A stretch of DNA of 17,265 nucleotides, taken from the NCBI GenBank assembly GCA_031254155.1, contig JAIRVA010000023.1, positions 1 through 17,265 on the forward strand. Reading direction: 5' to 3'. The position numbers and the translations under genes are program-made. Below the pieces are notes generated by a model, which was not told where the DNA came from, did no database searches, and saw only the letters and a program-made list of their open reading frames with translations. The DNA comes from Propionibacteriaceae bacterium. Its GTDB lineage: Bacteria > Actinomycetota > Actinomycetes > Propionibacteriales > Propionibacteriaceae. Of this stretch, positions 7,420 through 14,083 are shown in pieces. The stretch's first letter is position 1. Each line of letters starts with the position of its first letter.

Positions 7420-7554
7420 TCAGCCCCCGTACTTGCTGTCGAGGCTGACATCGTTGTGTAGTTCCGTCAGGTCGTAGAACCATTGTGTGGTGCCCGGCAG
7501 CGAAGCGTCCTGGGGCGCGTATACGAAGTGCGAGGGCGGTGTGAAGATGTCGAC
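7420..7554 (-). pseudogene. In-frame 44-codon C-terminal tail beyond the stop of the membrane protein
   Basis: Directly after the TAA of the membrane protein gene (7555-7557), the same frame stays open for 44 codons to TGA 7420-7422. The product is protein-like: it starts VDIFTPPSHFVYAPQD, contains TTQWFYDLTELHNDVS and ends SKYGG. It uses GC-ending codons and has no start codon or ribosome binding site of its own. Either the gene once encoded 266 residues and a nonsense mutation removed the tail, or this is the 3' end of another broken gene, or the TAA is read through. I do not recognise the segment. Confidence 0.45.
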
Positions 7555-8223
7555 TTAGTCTTCCGTGTCACTCAGATCAATCTTGGCTTGGTGGCTCGCG
7601 TCCATGGGATTCCGGCTGCAGACTAGGCGCAACTCGTAATTACTGTACTTCGTCCTTGTGGAGCCGTCAGGCAACGTGAACAGTGTGGCTCTGGTTGGGA
7701 TGCGCCTTACCTTCATCGCCTCACCGTCAATGGCGCAAACGCCGCGAATTCTCGTCAGGCACAGATGGTAGCGCCCCCGGCTGTCGATACGACCTTCCGG
7801 CACCCGTCCGAAAACCAGACTGTTGCCGTAGATGTGCCGTTTGAGCCACTTGCGGAAGACCCAGCCAAAGAAAGCCAGGAACAACACAATGACGCCTACG
7901 CCGAAGAGGACGTAAATGAACTGAGAGACCTCAATCGAGATCGCCAGGACTCCGTGTGCATTGACCTGGTTGTAGGCTTGAAGACCTGCGATTCCCAGCG
8001 AGGCCAGCCCGCAAATGGTCATGATCCAGTTCAGGGCCAGCATGGTCTGGTCCGTGATGGGAGTCACCCGCCGCTTTTCGACGTGAAACCGATGGGGTTC
8101 GGGACGGTCGACTGGTGGTACTAGAGCGATGACGCCGCTGTTGTCGCCTCCGACCACGACGTTGCCCTGAGCATTGTCACCAATTGAGATGTGGTTCCCC
8201 CGTGGGGACGTGGGTTCGGACAT
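7555..8223 (-). CDS. Two-TM membrane protein with N-terminal amyloid-like glycine-rich motif, possible effector
   Basis: This 222-aa protein begins with a short motif at residues 10-33 of alternating hydrophobic, Gly and Asn residues (NHISIGDNAQGNVVVGG). It resembles the amyloid-type signalling or recruitment motifs found at the ends of bacterial cell-death effectors and their sensors. Two transmembrane helices follow (about 61-83 and 102-125), then a basic juxtamembrane stretch and a cytoplasmic beta-rich domain of about 90 residues that I do not recognise. I start at ATG 8223, eight bases after AAAGGAA; a GTG 15 bases upstream would sit in front of that site. The gene lies downstream of the primase-helicase on the same strand but has its own dyad operator region. 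The frame continues past its TAA for 44 protein-like codons. A membrane-perturbing effector role is inference. Confidence 0.6.
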   Translation of the reverse strand: MSEPTSPRGNHISIGDNAQGNVVVGGDNSGVIALVPPVDRPEPHRFHVEKRRVTPITDQTMLALNWIMTICGLASLGIAGLQAYNQVNAHGVLAISIEVSQFIYVLFGVGVIVLFLAFFGWVFRKWLKRHIYGNSLVFGRVPEGRIDSRGRYHLCLTRIRGVCAIDGEAMKVRRIPTRATLFTLPDGSTRTKYSNYELRLVCSRNPMDASHQAKIDLSDTED

Positions 8224-8246
8224 AGAAGTTCCTTTCACTGTGTTAG

Positions 8247-8276
8247 GTGAACGGTTCCGTTCACGCTTTCAGCGTG
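8247..8276. promoter_or_regulatory. Overlapping dyads upstream of the membrane protein gene
   Basis: GTGAACGG-TT-CCGTTCAC (8247-8264) is an inverted repeat with perfect 8-bp arms. It overlaps a second one, CACGCT-TTC-AGCGTG (8262-8276). Both lie 24-53 bases before the start of the membrane protein gene, where an operator or an attenuating hairpin would sit. The two cannot form as hairpins at once. No clear -10/-35 pair was found: a TTGACA (minus strand) at 8344-8349 lacks a matching -10 box. Nothing else was seen in the remaining stretch up to the helicase stop at 8385. Confidence 0.5.
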
Positions 8277-8384
8277 TCACATGGCGCCGACACTTTTCGG
8301 ACGCCGGTGATGATGCCGACTGGCACGAACTGAGTCCCGGAGATGTCAATTGAGGACTGAGCGTTGTGCGAGTATCCGGCCCGG

Positions 8385-10796
8385 TCACCCCGCCCGGGTG
8401 AACCCCATCTGTCGGTACGCTGTCCGGCGGCGTCCGTACTGGGCGTTCAGTACCGGGACATTCACGTCAGCGTAGTCGTGGACGACAACCTCGGTTTTGC
8501 CCTCGTACTTTCGCAGTGCGCGGCCGACGGCTTGGACGAGGATCCCGGGGTACGAGACGGGGCCGACGAGGAAGACGGTGTCGATGACGGGTACGTCGAG
8601 CCCCTCGCCGCCGTACGGAACCGTGGTCATGACCAGCAGCGGGTCAGTGGGTCCGGCATCGGCGATCCGGGCCCGGACGGCGGCGACGGCCTTCTTCGCC
8701 GTGCCGCCCCGCATGATCAGCGGGTCCGCGTCGGGCAGCAACTCGGCGAGCGCGGTGAGGTGGTCGCGACGCCGCGACAGGACGAGGCACTTCCGCCCGC
8801 TGGCCAGCGCGTCCGCGATGTCGGCCGCGATCTGGTGGTTGCGCGCCTCGTCGGCCGCCAGCAGACCGTCGAGTTCAGTGAACGCGCCCGGCCGGCTGGG
8901 ATCGAAGCCGGGACCAGGCCGGAAGCTGGTGTCGTGGATGCGGAGGGTTCGCTCGGGTCCGTCGTAGGGCGTGACGAGGGTACCCTCCGACGGCAGTGTG
9001 TCCCGCCAAACGTGGCGGACCGGGCCGAGTTGCCAGGTCGTGACCGCCTCCAGGCCGTCTTTACGTTCCGGCGTGGCGGTGAGGCCGAGAAACCAGGCGG
9101 CACCGATCTGGGCGATGGCGGTCTCGTACGACCCGGCGGCCACGTGGTGGCATTCGTCGACGATGACCTGTCCGTACCCGCTTGTCAGCTCGCGAATTTC
9201 CGCCGGGGTGTGCCGGGCGAGGGTCTGCAACAGCATGATGTCGACCTGACCCGTCGTCTTTTTGCGGCCACCGCCCAACTGGCCGGCCTTGAGCCCCAAG
9301 AGGGTACGGATCTGGTCGCGCCACTGCGCGGCGAGGGCGGTCTTGTTGATGAGAATGAGCGTACTGACCGCTCGTTCGGCGATCACCGCGCACGCCATGA
9401 CGGTCTTCCCGACCCCCGTGGGGGCCTGCAGGATGCCATCTTCGTGGGTGAGGATGGCGTCGACGGCGGCGGTCTGACGATCGTCAAGTTCACCGAGGAA
9501 GGACACCGCCAGCTCATCGCCCGGCGTACGCTCGTCCTCGATCACCAGATTACTTCCAGCCTGCTCGATCAGGGCCGCCGCTTGTTCGCGCAGTCCGCGG
9601 GGGAGGACCAGATCGCCGCTCACGGCGACGTCGAAACCCTGGATGAAACGGGGAATGCCCCATGTCGTACGCCGGACGCTCTGAGCGAGGTAAAAGGCCG
9701 GGTTGTGGATCGTGGCCGCGTGCCGGAGTGCGGCCGCCACCTCTGGAGTGAGGTCGGTGTCGCGGAGTGTCAGCCGGGCGCCCAGAACACCCCGTACCCG
9801 GTCGGACAAGCGCGGATGGATGACGGTGGCGGGGGAGGGCGGGGTCGTGACGACCTCCCGCCCGACGACAATTTGCTCCCGTCGCCCGGCCGCGGTCACC
9901 TGTCTCGGCGTCAGCCGGTCCAGCCGGGAGAGGAACTCCCATTGGTCGTCGTACGGTTCCCACGTGGCGAGATCGAGGAACAGCGTCGTGCCGCGTTCCT
10001 GCTTGCGCTGCCCGTTGAGGGGCGCGGCGATCAGATTGCCGACGCTGGATGACGTCACCGGGACGGTGTCCTGGTTCGGGAACAACCGGTCGTAGCTGGT
10101 GAGCGGCATCGACCCGCGCAGCCCCATCGCCCGGTGGAGGCAGGCCGTTCCCAGCGTCCGCGCATCCGCCGCCGGTACCGGGGCGGTGAAGAACGTCCAG
10201 ACGTGGGCGCCGCGGCCCGACTGCGAGACCTCCAGGCCGGTGGGCACGCCGAGGGAACTGGCGGCCTTCACGTACGCGTGGGCGTCTAGCATCGCCTGGC
10301 CCCCGTCGAAATCGACGGCCACCCAGTGGCAGGTCGCATCGGGCAGGAGCGGGTACAGGCCGAGGAAGAGATCTTGGCGGGGATTCAGGTGGCTCGCGAT
10401 GACCTCCATGGTCAGCGGCAGTGGTCGCCGGTCCCACAGCGGTCGGCGGCTGAACCGGTCCCGGACGACCGGGGACCAGCCTTTCGTGCCCCTTTTTGTG
10501 CTCTCCCAGTACGCCGCGTACACGTCCGTCCGGGCGGCAAACCGGTTGGCGAACAACGCGACCTTGGCGCTGTTGGGGGAGTTCTGGGTCACCAGGCCGG
10601 GATCGGGCGGTATGAGGACGGGTTGCGCCGGAGGTGGTTCCACGCCACCCGTGATCCGGAGGAGGTTCCGCAGGCGGCGGTTATCCGCCCGGAGTTCGGC
10701 CACTCGACGTTGTAGGACAGCCGTACCGCCGGTGGTCGGACTGGCGAACGCTTGGTCCGTACCACTTCCTCGCGGGTCAGGCGGACTGGTACTCAT
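8385..10796 (-). CDS. TOTE-type archaeo-eukaryotic primase fused to superfamily 2 helicase
   Basis: This 803-aa protein has three parts. A short coiled coil (about 26-48) comes first. An archaeo-eukaryotic primase domain follows (about 75-300), with catalytic VDFDG (D162, D164), SGRGAHVW (H198) and SYDRLFPNQD (234-243). The last part is a superfamily 2 helicase (about 430-790), with Walker A APTGVGKT (458-465), DECH (547-550), GLTATPER (571-578), GGEGLDVP (729-736) and QAVGRALR (755-762). This combination matches the primase-helicase of the TOTE conflict systems named by Aravind and colleagues; related proteins occur on mobile elements. ATG 10796 directly follows the upstream TAG (TAGATG) with no good ribosome binding site, so translation probably re-initiates from the upstream gene. 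Its GC content appears higher than that of its two operon partners. Priming and unwinding of foreign or damaged DNA is inference. Confidence 0.85.
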   Translation of the reverse strand: MSTSPPDPRGSGTDQAFASPTTGGTAVLQRRVAELRADNRRLRNLLRITGGVEPPPAQPVLIPPDPGLVTQNSPNSAKVALFANRFAARTDVYAAYWESTKRGTKGWSPVVRDRFSRRPLWDRRPLPLTMEVIASHLNPRQDLFLGLYPLLPDATCHWVAVDFDGGQAMLDAHAYVKAASSLGVPTGLEVSQSGRGAHVWTFFTAPVPAADARTLGTACLHRAMGLRGSMPLTSYDRLFPNQDTVPVTSSSVGNLIAAPLNGQRKQERGTTLFLDLATWEPYDDQWEFLSRLDRLTPRQVTAAGRREQIVVGREVVTTPPSPATVIHPRLSDRVRGVLGARLTLRDTDLTPEVAAALRHAATIHNPAFYLAQSVRRTTWGIPRFIQGFDVAVSGDLVLPRGLREQAAALIEQAGSNLVIEDERTPGDELAVSFLGELDDRQTAAVDAILTHEDGILQAPTGVGKTVMACAVIAERAVSTLILINKTALAAQWRDQIRTLLGLKAGQLGGGRKKTTGQVDIMLLQTLARHTPAEIRELTSGYGQVIVDECHHVAAGSYETAIAQIGAAWFLGLTATPERKDGLEAVTTWQLGPVRHVWRDTLPSEGTLVTPYDGPERTLRIHDTSFRPGPGFDPSRPGAFTELDGLLAADEARNHQIAADIADALASGRKCLVLSRRRDHLTALAELLPDADPLIMRGGTAKKAVAAVRARIADAGPTDPLLVMTTVPYGGEGLDVPVIDTVFLVGPVSYPGILVQAVGRALRKYEGKTEVVVHDYADVNVPVLNAQYGRRRTAYRQMGFTRAG

Positions 10797-11084
10797 CTAC
10801 ACCGGGAGCAGGTCTTCGGAGTCAACGAACACATGGGACAGGTAGTCTGCCCACTCAGCCATTGACTTCGCGTTATCAAAGTAATTCTTGTGTGTGACCT
10901 TAATCGTGTCCAATGAGTCTGAGCCAACTAGAACAATATCCATAGTCGGATCGTCGCGGAACTGCGCTTCAAAGGCGGCGTACTCCTTCAGGGCGGTCGC
11001 AGAATCGGCACCATAGGCATGTGTGTCAACCAGTCGACCTTGTTTGTGGTCGTAAATAAGCAGGAAGTGCTGGATGTGGCCCAT
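10797..11084 (-). CDS. 95-aa conserved-type small protein between RelA/SpoT synthetase and primase-helicase
   Basis: This is a small acidic protein with alternating strands and helices. It opens with HFLLIYDHKQGRLVDT, then has a helical ATALKEYAAFEAQ-like stretch, the strand DIVLVGSDSLDTI and a HKNYF segment. I recall similar short proteins in actinobacteria but know no function. The ATG follows the synthetase stop by two bases, with a GAGGAG site inside the end of that gene. The TAG stop directly abuts the helicase ATG. This tight coupling to a RelA/SpoT-domain protein fits an antitoxin or partner of a toxic small alarmone synthetase. An adaptor to the helicase is equally possible. No signal peptide, membrane helix or metal motif is visible. 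Confidence 0.65.
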   Translation of the reverse strand: MGHIQHFLLIYDHKQGRLVDTHAYGADSATALKEYAAFEAQFRDDPTMDIVLVGSDSLDTIKVTHKNYFDNAKSMAEWADYLSHVFVDSEDLLPV

Positions 11085-11086
11085 AC

Positions 11087-11785
11087 TTACTCCTCGAACG
11101 CCGTACTGAAAAGTCTCTCGTACTCTTTCATAAGTAGCTTACTGGGCTTCTCCCCCAGATCCCGACACTCTAGTACTCGTGAGTAGCACTCGAGAAACAC
11201 CTGCATCGGCGACGTGCCGTCCATCTTGTAGTTGACGCCGCCCGTGCCAGAAATGTCCTCGACAGTTGTTGCCCAGGCATGCATGAGAACTGTACGCAAC
11301 TGGATCTCAACTGGCCGGACCGGGTCGCCGTACTCCACGATGATGTGGATACCGCGGTACCCCGACCGGCGGGGTTCTGCAATGTAGTCGACGACGCGCG
11401 ACGTAGGCTTGACGGTTTTGATGTGCTCCGCGAGCTTGTAGACGGCTGATCGTGTCGGGAGCACCGCCCGACACCCGCCGATGTCCTGCATTCTGTCGAG
11501 CGTGAGTGTGTGTTCGCGGCCTAGCTTGTCCAGTATGGTCTGCATGCGTTTGAGCCGTTGAGTCACTTGGCCGTCCAGGCCAAGCGTTTTCATCATTGAG
11601 CGAAGACCATTGTTGGCAGTTACCAGCGGTCTCCGGAATGACGCGCGATACCGTTCGATGATCGAGATGGCTTCTGAGAGGCTGTCGGCATTGCCGATAT
11701 CTGATGACTGCGCGGCGTGACGCACGAGTGTGCCCGCTCGTCTGGCCTGGCTCTTGGTCAGTTCGGGTGTTGAACCTGGATGCAC
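11087..11785 (-). CDS. RelA/SpoT-domain synthetase (small alarmone synthetase or toxSAS candidate)
   Basis: This 232-aa single-domain synthetase has no hydrolase, TGS or ACT domain. The RelA/SpoT motifs are present: RLKRMQTILDKL (pyrophosphate-donor ATP binding), MQDIGGCR with metal-binding D101, SGYRGIHI with Y143 (acceptor stacking), and VEIQLRT with E160. Enzymes of this fold move pyrophosphate from ATP to GDP/GTP to make (p)ppGpp. Toxic members instead make ppApp or pyrophosphorylate tRNA. I choose GTG 11785, five bases after AGGAGG; a GTG at 11845 has only a weak site and would add 20 unsupported residues. A hairpin and a palindrome sit just upstream. The small gene two bases downstream is the natural partner or antitoxin candidate, and the primase-helicase completes the operon. 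Which chemistry it performs cannot be told from sequence. Confidence 0.82.
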   Translation of the reverse strand: MHPGSTPELTKSQARRAGTLVRHAAQSSDIGNADSLSEAISIIERYRASFRRPLVTANNGLRSMMKTLGLDGQVTQRLKRMQTILDKLGREHTLTLDRMQDIGGCRAVLPTRSAVYKLAEHIKTVKPTSRVVDYIAEPRRSGYRGIHIIVEYGDPVRPVEIQLRTVLMHAWATTVEDISGTGGVNYKMDGTSPMQVFLECYSRVLECRDLGEKPSKLLMKEYERLFSTAFEE

Positions 11786-11790
11786 CTTAC

Positions 11791-11825
11791 CTCCTCGTGG
11801 TATCACGAGACCAACTTGATCAAGT
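11791..11825 (-). promoter_or_regulatory. Hairpin over the ribosome binding site and 12-bp palindrome ahead of the synthetase gene
   Basis: Read on the coding strand, a perfect palindrome ACTTGATCAAGT (11814-11825) is followed by a hairpin CTCGTG-ATAC-CACGAG (11794-11809). Its 3' arm merges into the AGGAGG ribosome binding site (11791-11796). The palindrome could be an operator and the hairpin could mask translation initiation of the synthetase. Both structures are visible; their function is inference. Confidence 0.45.
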
Positions 11826-11888
11826 ATGACAGAACGGTCGGACACTACTGTCCTGGCCGCCGGTGCTCTGGGTCGCCTGATCGAAATT

Positions 11889-11939
11889 AAACGATGAAGG
11901 TCGATTATGGCAGTCGAGAGAAAGCCGACTCCATCGTTT
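11889..11939. promoter_or_regulatory. Nested inverted repeats between the seven-TM gene and the synthetase operon; possible terminator
   Basis: Outer arms AAACGATG (11889-11896) and CATCGTTT (11932-11939) enclose inner arms AGTCG (11912-11916) and CGACT (11926-11930). On the minus strand the structure follows the seven-TM gene and runs into an AT-rich TTTAATTTC. That suits a terminator separating it from the synthetase operon, but the outer stem has a large asymmetric internal loop and would be weak. Confidence 0.3.
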
Positions 11940-11977
11940 TCGTGCTCGCTACCGAAGGTGTGTCGGGATGGTCATCG

Positions 11978-12808
11978 TCACCCGACGCGCTTTCGGGGTG
12001 CCGACATGAAGAACAGGGTCATCACGGAGCACAGGCTGAAGTATCCGCTGTGCCAGATGATGAAGCCGATTCCGCCCCAGGTGTCGAAATCTCTGGTCCT
12101 CGTGTAGCCAAAGATTGCTTGCCAGAGGGCATTGGCGGGTACGGTTCTGCCAAGGTCTTGCGCCACGTTCGCGAAGTACATGAAGGGCAGGGCGTACAAG
12201 CACTGGAAAGCCAGGTATCCGGCGCACCAAACGGCCATGATGATGAGGAAGGCTCTACCGCTTTTGCTGATGAGCCGACGCCGCCGCAGGCCCACTATCA
12301 CCACTGGTGTGAGGCTGATGAACGCCAGCGCCCACAACGATTCTTCAATGGCGAAGGGTGTCTGGTATTGCGTGATCAGCCCGGTGAAAGCGAAGAACTG
12401 GGCAAGGAAGATGCACCCCACCGCCACAAGAGGCAGTTTGGTCACGATGCCGGAGAGCCTGGTAGTGCCAGCGGGGGTGCACTGACTGATCGTCTTCAAC
12501 AGTACGGCGGCGATCATCCCGATGAAACTCAGCTCGGCGAACACCGCCAGACATCTGACAACAAACGGGCTGTTGAATGGTGTGTCGAACCAGGTCAGCC
12601 GGTCCGGGTAGCTGGTGACGAAGATCGAGCGGTACAGTGCCACCGCGACAAAGATGAGCCCGGCCACACGGAGAAACGTGAAGTACGCTGCATTACCCGG
12701 CTCGGCCCGCTGCCATGTCGTCGACCGGGAAAAGATGACCAACGCGATGATGAGGTTCACCGCACCGATCACAATCATGATGGTCTGCCAAACAAGATCC
12801 CAGCTCAT
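11978..12808 (-). CDS. Seven-TM integral membrane protein of unknown function
   Basis: This 276-aa, strongly hydrophobic protein has about seven predicted membrane helices, near residues 5-27, 42-61, 82-104, 122-146, 150-173, 184-206 and 245-267. A basic loop RRRR follows helix 5 and a short basic tail PRKRVG ends the protein. I recognise no family; the even helix spacing and lack of charged residues in the helices do not point to a known transporter. ATG 12808 has an AAAGGAGG site six bases upstream. The gene appears monocistronic. The 3' end of this gene has a degenerate second copy at 14810-14871, showing that a paralogue or duplicate once existed nearby. The gene is real on coding grounds; its function is unknown. 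Confidence 0.75.
   Translation of the reverse strand: MSWDLVWQTIMIVIGAVNLIIALVIFSRSTTWQRAEPGNAAYFTFLRVAGLIFVAVALYRSIFVTSYPDRLTWFDTPFNSPFVVRCLAVFAELSFIGMIAAVLLKTISQCTPAGTTRLSGIVTKLPLVAVGCIFLAQFFAFTGLITQYQTPFAIEESLWALAFISLTPVVIVGLRRRRLISKSGRAFLIIMAVWCAGYLAFQCLYALPFMYFANVAQDLGRTVPANALWQAIFGYTRTRDFDTWGGIGFIIWHSGYFSLCSVMTLFFMSAPRKRVG
12003..12051. repeat. Direct repeat copy 1: 3' part of the seven-TM gene
   Basis: These 49 bases match 14824-14871 with one single-base gap and 8 mismatches over the 40 bases after the gap. The conserved stretch encodes SGYFSLCSV in the intact gene and SGCFSLCSV in the fossil. Both copies have the same orientation. Confidence 0.7.
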
Positions 12809-12958
12809 GAGGCCTCCTTTACGCTAGATGTCATGGTCGACGTCTCCAGCATTACCCCGCAAGGCTAACAGGTAACTTGCCGCCTGTGTCAGCGCCAAGA
12901 TGCCCCAGAACCTCGTCATGCCATCTAATAGATAGCAGAAGCCACCATCAGAGGGATC

Positions 12959-13015
12959 ATGGAACGAGACTTTCGGAGCGACGAGCACCGGCGGATCCTG
13001 CACTACTGGTCGTAG
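12959..13015 (+). pseudogene. 18-codon stub resembling the start of a large superfamily 1 helicase gene
   Basis: An ATG six or so bases after GAGGGA opens a frame reading MERDFRSDEHRRILHYWS and closes at TAG 13013-13015. The pattern RIL-YW after an acidic/basic helix resembles, from memory, the first residues of long actinobacterial AAA_11/DUF4011-type helicases (RILxYWxxVExFSPQ), but the sequence diverges after the stop. It lies in the 189-base gap between the secreted-protein stop and the seven-TM start. I read it as the 5' end of a deleted gene; chance resemblance is possible. Confidence 0.25.
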
Positions 13016-13057
13016 CTATGTGTGTCGTCACTATTGTGTCCTCTTCGGGGGCCGCCT

Positions 13058-14083
13058 TTAGGTTGGTGGTGCGACTGCGACTATTCGGAGTTGGCCGACG
13101 TGGATTGATGCGGATTCTGTGGAGGGTATGTCGGTGGTGAAGGAGCCTGCTTGGCCGTCTGATGAGGACCAGACGACTTCCCAGTCCACTGTTGCTGACA
13201 CGGTGTAGCGGGAGTTGATGTTGCCGAGTTCGTTCGTGTGCAGGTAGGTGTGCTCGCATCCTGATGGTGAGTGTTTGCTCAGCAGTTCGTGGGGGTTCCA
13301 TGGCCGTGGTGTTCCCGCGGTGACGCAGACGATCGGGTCGTCCCCGTTTCCGGGGTCGAATGATACTGTCTTTGCTGACACTGTCGCGGTGACGGTCAGG
13401 CCTCCTTCTGTTGCTGAGATGGTGTGGGTTCCCCATTGCAGCGGGTCGGATGCGTCCACCCACAGCCACATCGGCGCCCCGACCCACCAGGACAGGCCCC
13501 ATTCTTCGTAGTCTGGGTACACGTATGCTCCTACTCCCACGGTGGGGGGATGGAGGTGCAGGGATGCTACCGCTGTGCGTACCACTGTCACCGGATCGGT
13601 GCCTGCCTTCCCCGGGGTCGACGGAGAGTCTGGCGACCAATACCGCATTCCGTCATCGAAGAAGTCTGTGACATGATCCCGAAGGCACGTGTAGAACGTC
13701 CCCACCGGGTTCCCGCTCGCGTCACGATGTGAATCCCAGTCCGGGCTATCCACCGGCACATCAAGCACTTTGCAGTACGCCTGATACCCTGACGACCACC
13801 AATAGTCCCCAGCCCAACACTCCACAGGACTCCCGTCACGACGAGAACACCCCACCGCCGACGAGTTAGAGCCAGCACCGCCAGTTTCACCAACCGCACC
13901 CTCCCCACCCGTCGTCGTCGTCACCGACACCTCAACATCCACCCCACCATAGTCGCCATGGACGTCTGCTTCGCTCTCAGGTACGTCGGCCATACACATG
14001 AGTGGATCCACGCTCAGCAGACAAAAAGCGAGCGACAGAACCGTCATACCAACTTTCACTTGCCGCGTGCTGCCCTTTAGCAT
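13058..14083 (-). CDS. Secreted protein of unknown function, partner of the upstream lipoprotein
   Basis: This 341-aa protein has a Sec-type signal peptide: basic QVKVGM, the hydrophobic core TVLSLAFCLLSV and a likely cleavage after CMA near residue 32. The mature part starts with an acidic, Gly/Thr/Ser-rich linker (about 33-75). A Trp/Tyr/Cys-rich domain follows (about 78-200, with WWVGAPMWLW) and then beta-strand-rich segments with alternating Thr/Val. Seven or so extracellular cysteines suggest disulphides. I recognise no enzyme motif. The ATG lies within the last codons of the lipoprotein gene, after GGAGGAG, so the two are co-translated and probably act together at the cell surface. It could bind a wall or surface ligand; that is only a guess from location and composition. 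Confidence 0.7.
   Translation of the reverse strand: MLKGSTRQVKVGMTVLSLAFCLLSVDPLMCMADVPESEADVHGDYGGVDVEVSVTTTTGGEGAVGETGGAGSNSSAVGCSRRDGSPVECWAGDYWWSSGYQAYCKVLDVPVDSPDWDSHRDASGNPVGTFYTCLRDHVTDFFDDGMRYWSPDSPSTPGKAGTDPVTVVRTAVASLHLHPPTVGVGAYVYPDYEEWGLSWWVGAPMWLWVDASDPLQWGTHTISATEGGLTVTATVSAKTVSFDPGNGDDPIVCVTAGTPRPWNPHELLSKHSPSGCEHTYLHTNELGNINSRYTVSATVDWEVVWSSSDGQAGSFTTDIPSTESASIHVGQLRIVAVAPPT

Noticed and set aside
7419..7449. Inverted repeat GTCAGCC...GGCTGAC as a terminator
   Set aside because: The 7-bp arms are separated by 17 bases, there is no T-run on either side, and the left arm contains the stop codon of the open tail.
8321..8349. TTGACA (minus strand) as a -35 box for the membrane protein gene
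   Set aside because: At a 17-base spacing the -10 position reads GTGCCA, which is not credible, and shifting the spacing by one or two bases does not help.
8364..10052. Long + strand frame of 562 codons antisense to the primase-helicase
   Set aside because: Its composition is that of a GC-rich shadow frame (Gly/Arg/Asp/Val-rich, no domain). The minus-strand frame carries full primase and helicase motifs.
11786..11845. Upstream GTG (11845) as the start of the RelA/SpoT-domain protein
   Set aside because: Its ribosome binding site is weak, whereas GTG 11785 has AGGAGG at 5 bases. The extra 20 residues would cover a hairpin and palindrome that look regulatory.
11894..12868. 324-codon + strand frame across the seven-TM gene
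   Set aside because: The product is rich in His, Gln, Glu and Asp with no fold. The opposite strand gives coherent membrane helices, an AAAGGAGG site and a proper start.
13424..13732. Plus-strand frames over the secreted protein
   Set aside because: They are short, basic, lack ribosome binding sites and lie opposite a protein with a clear signal peptide coupled to a lipoprotein.
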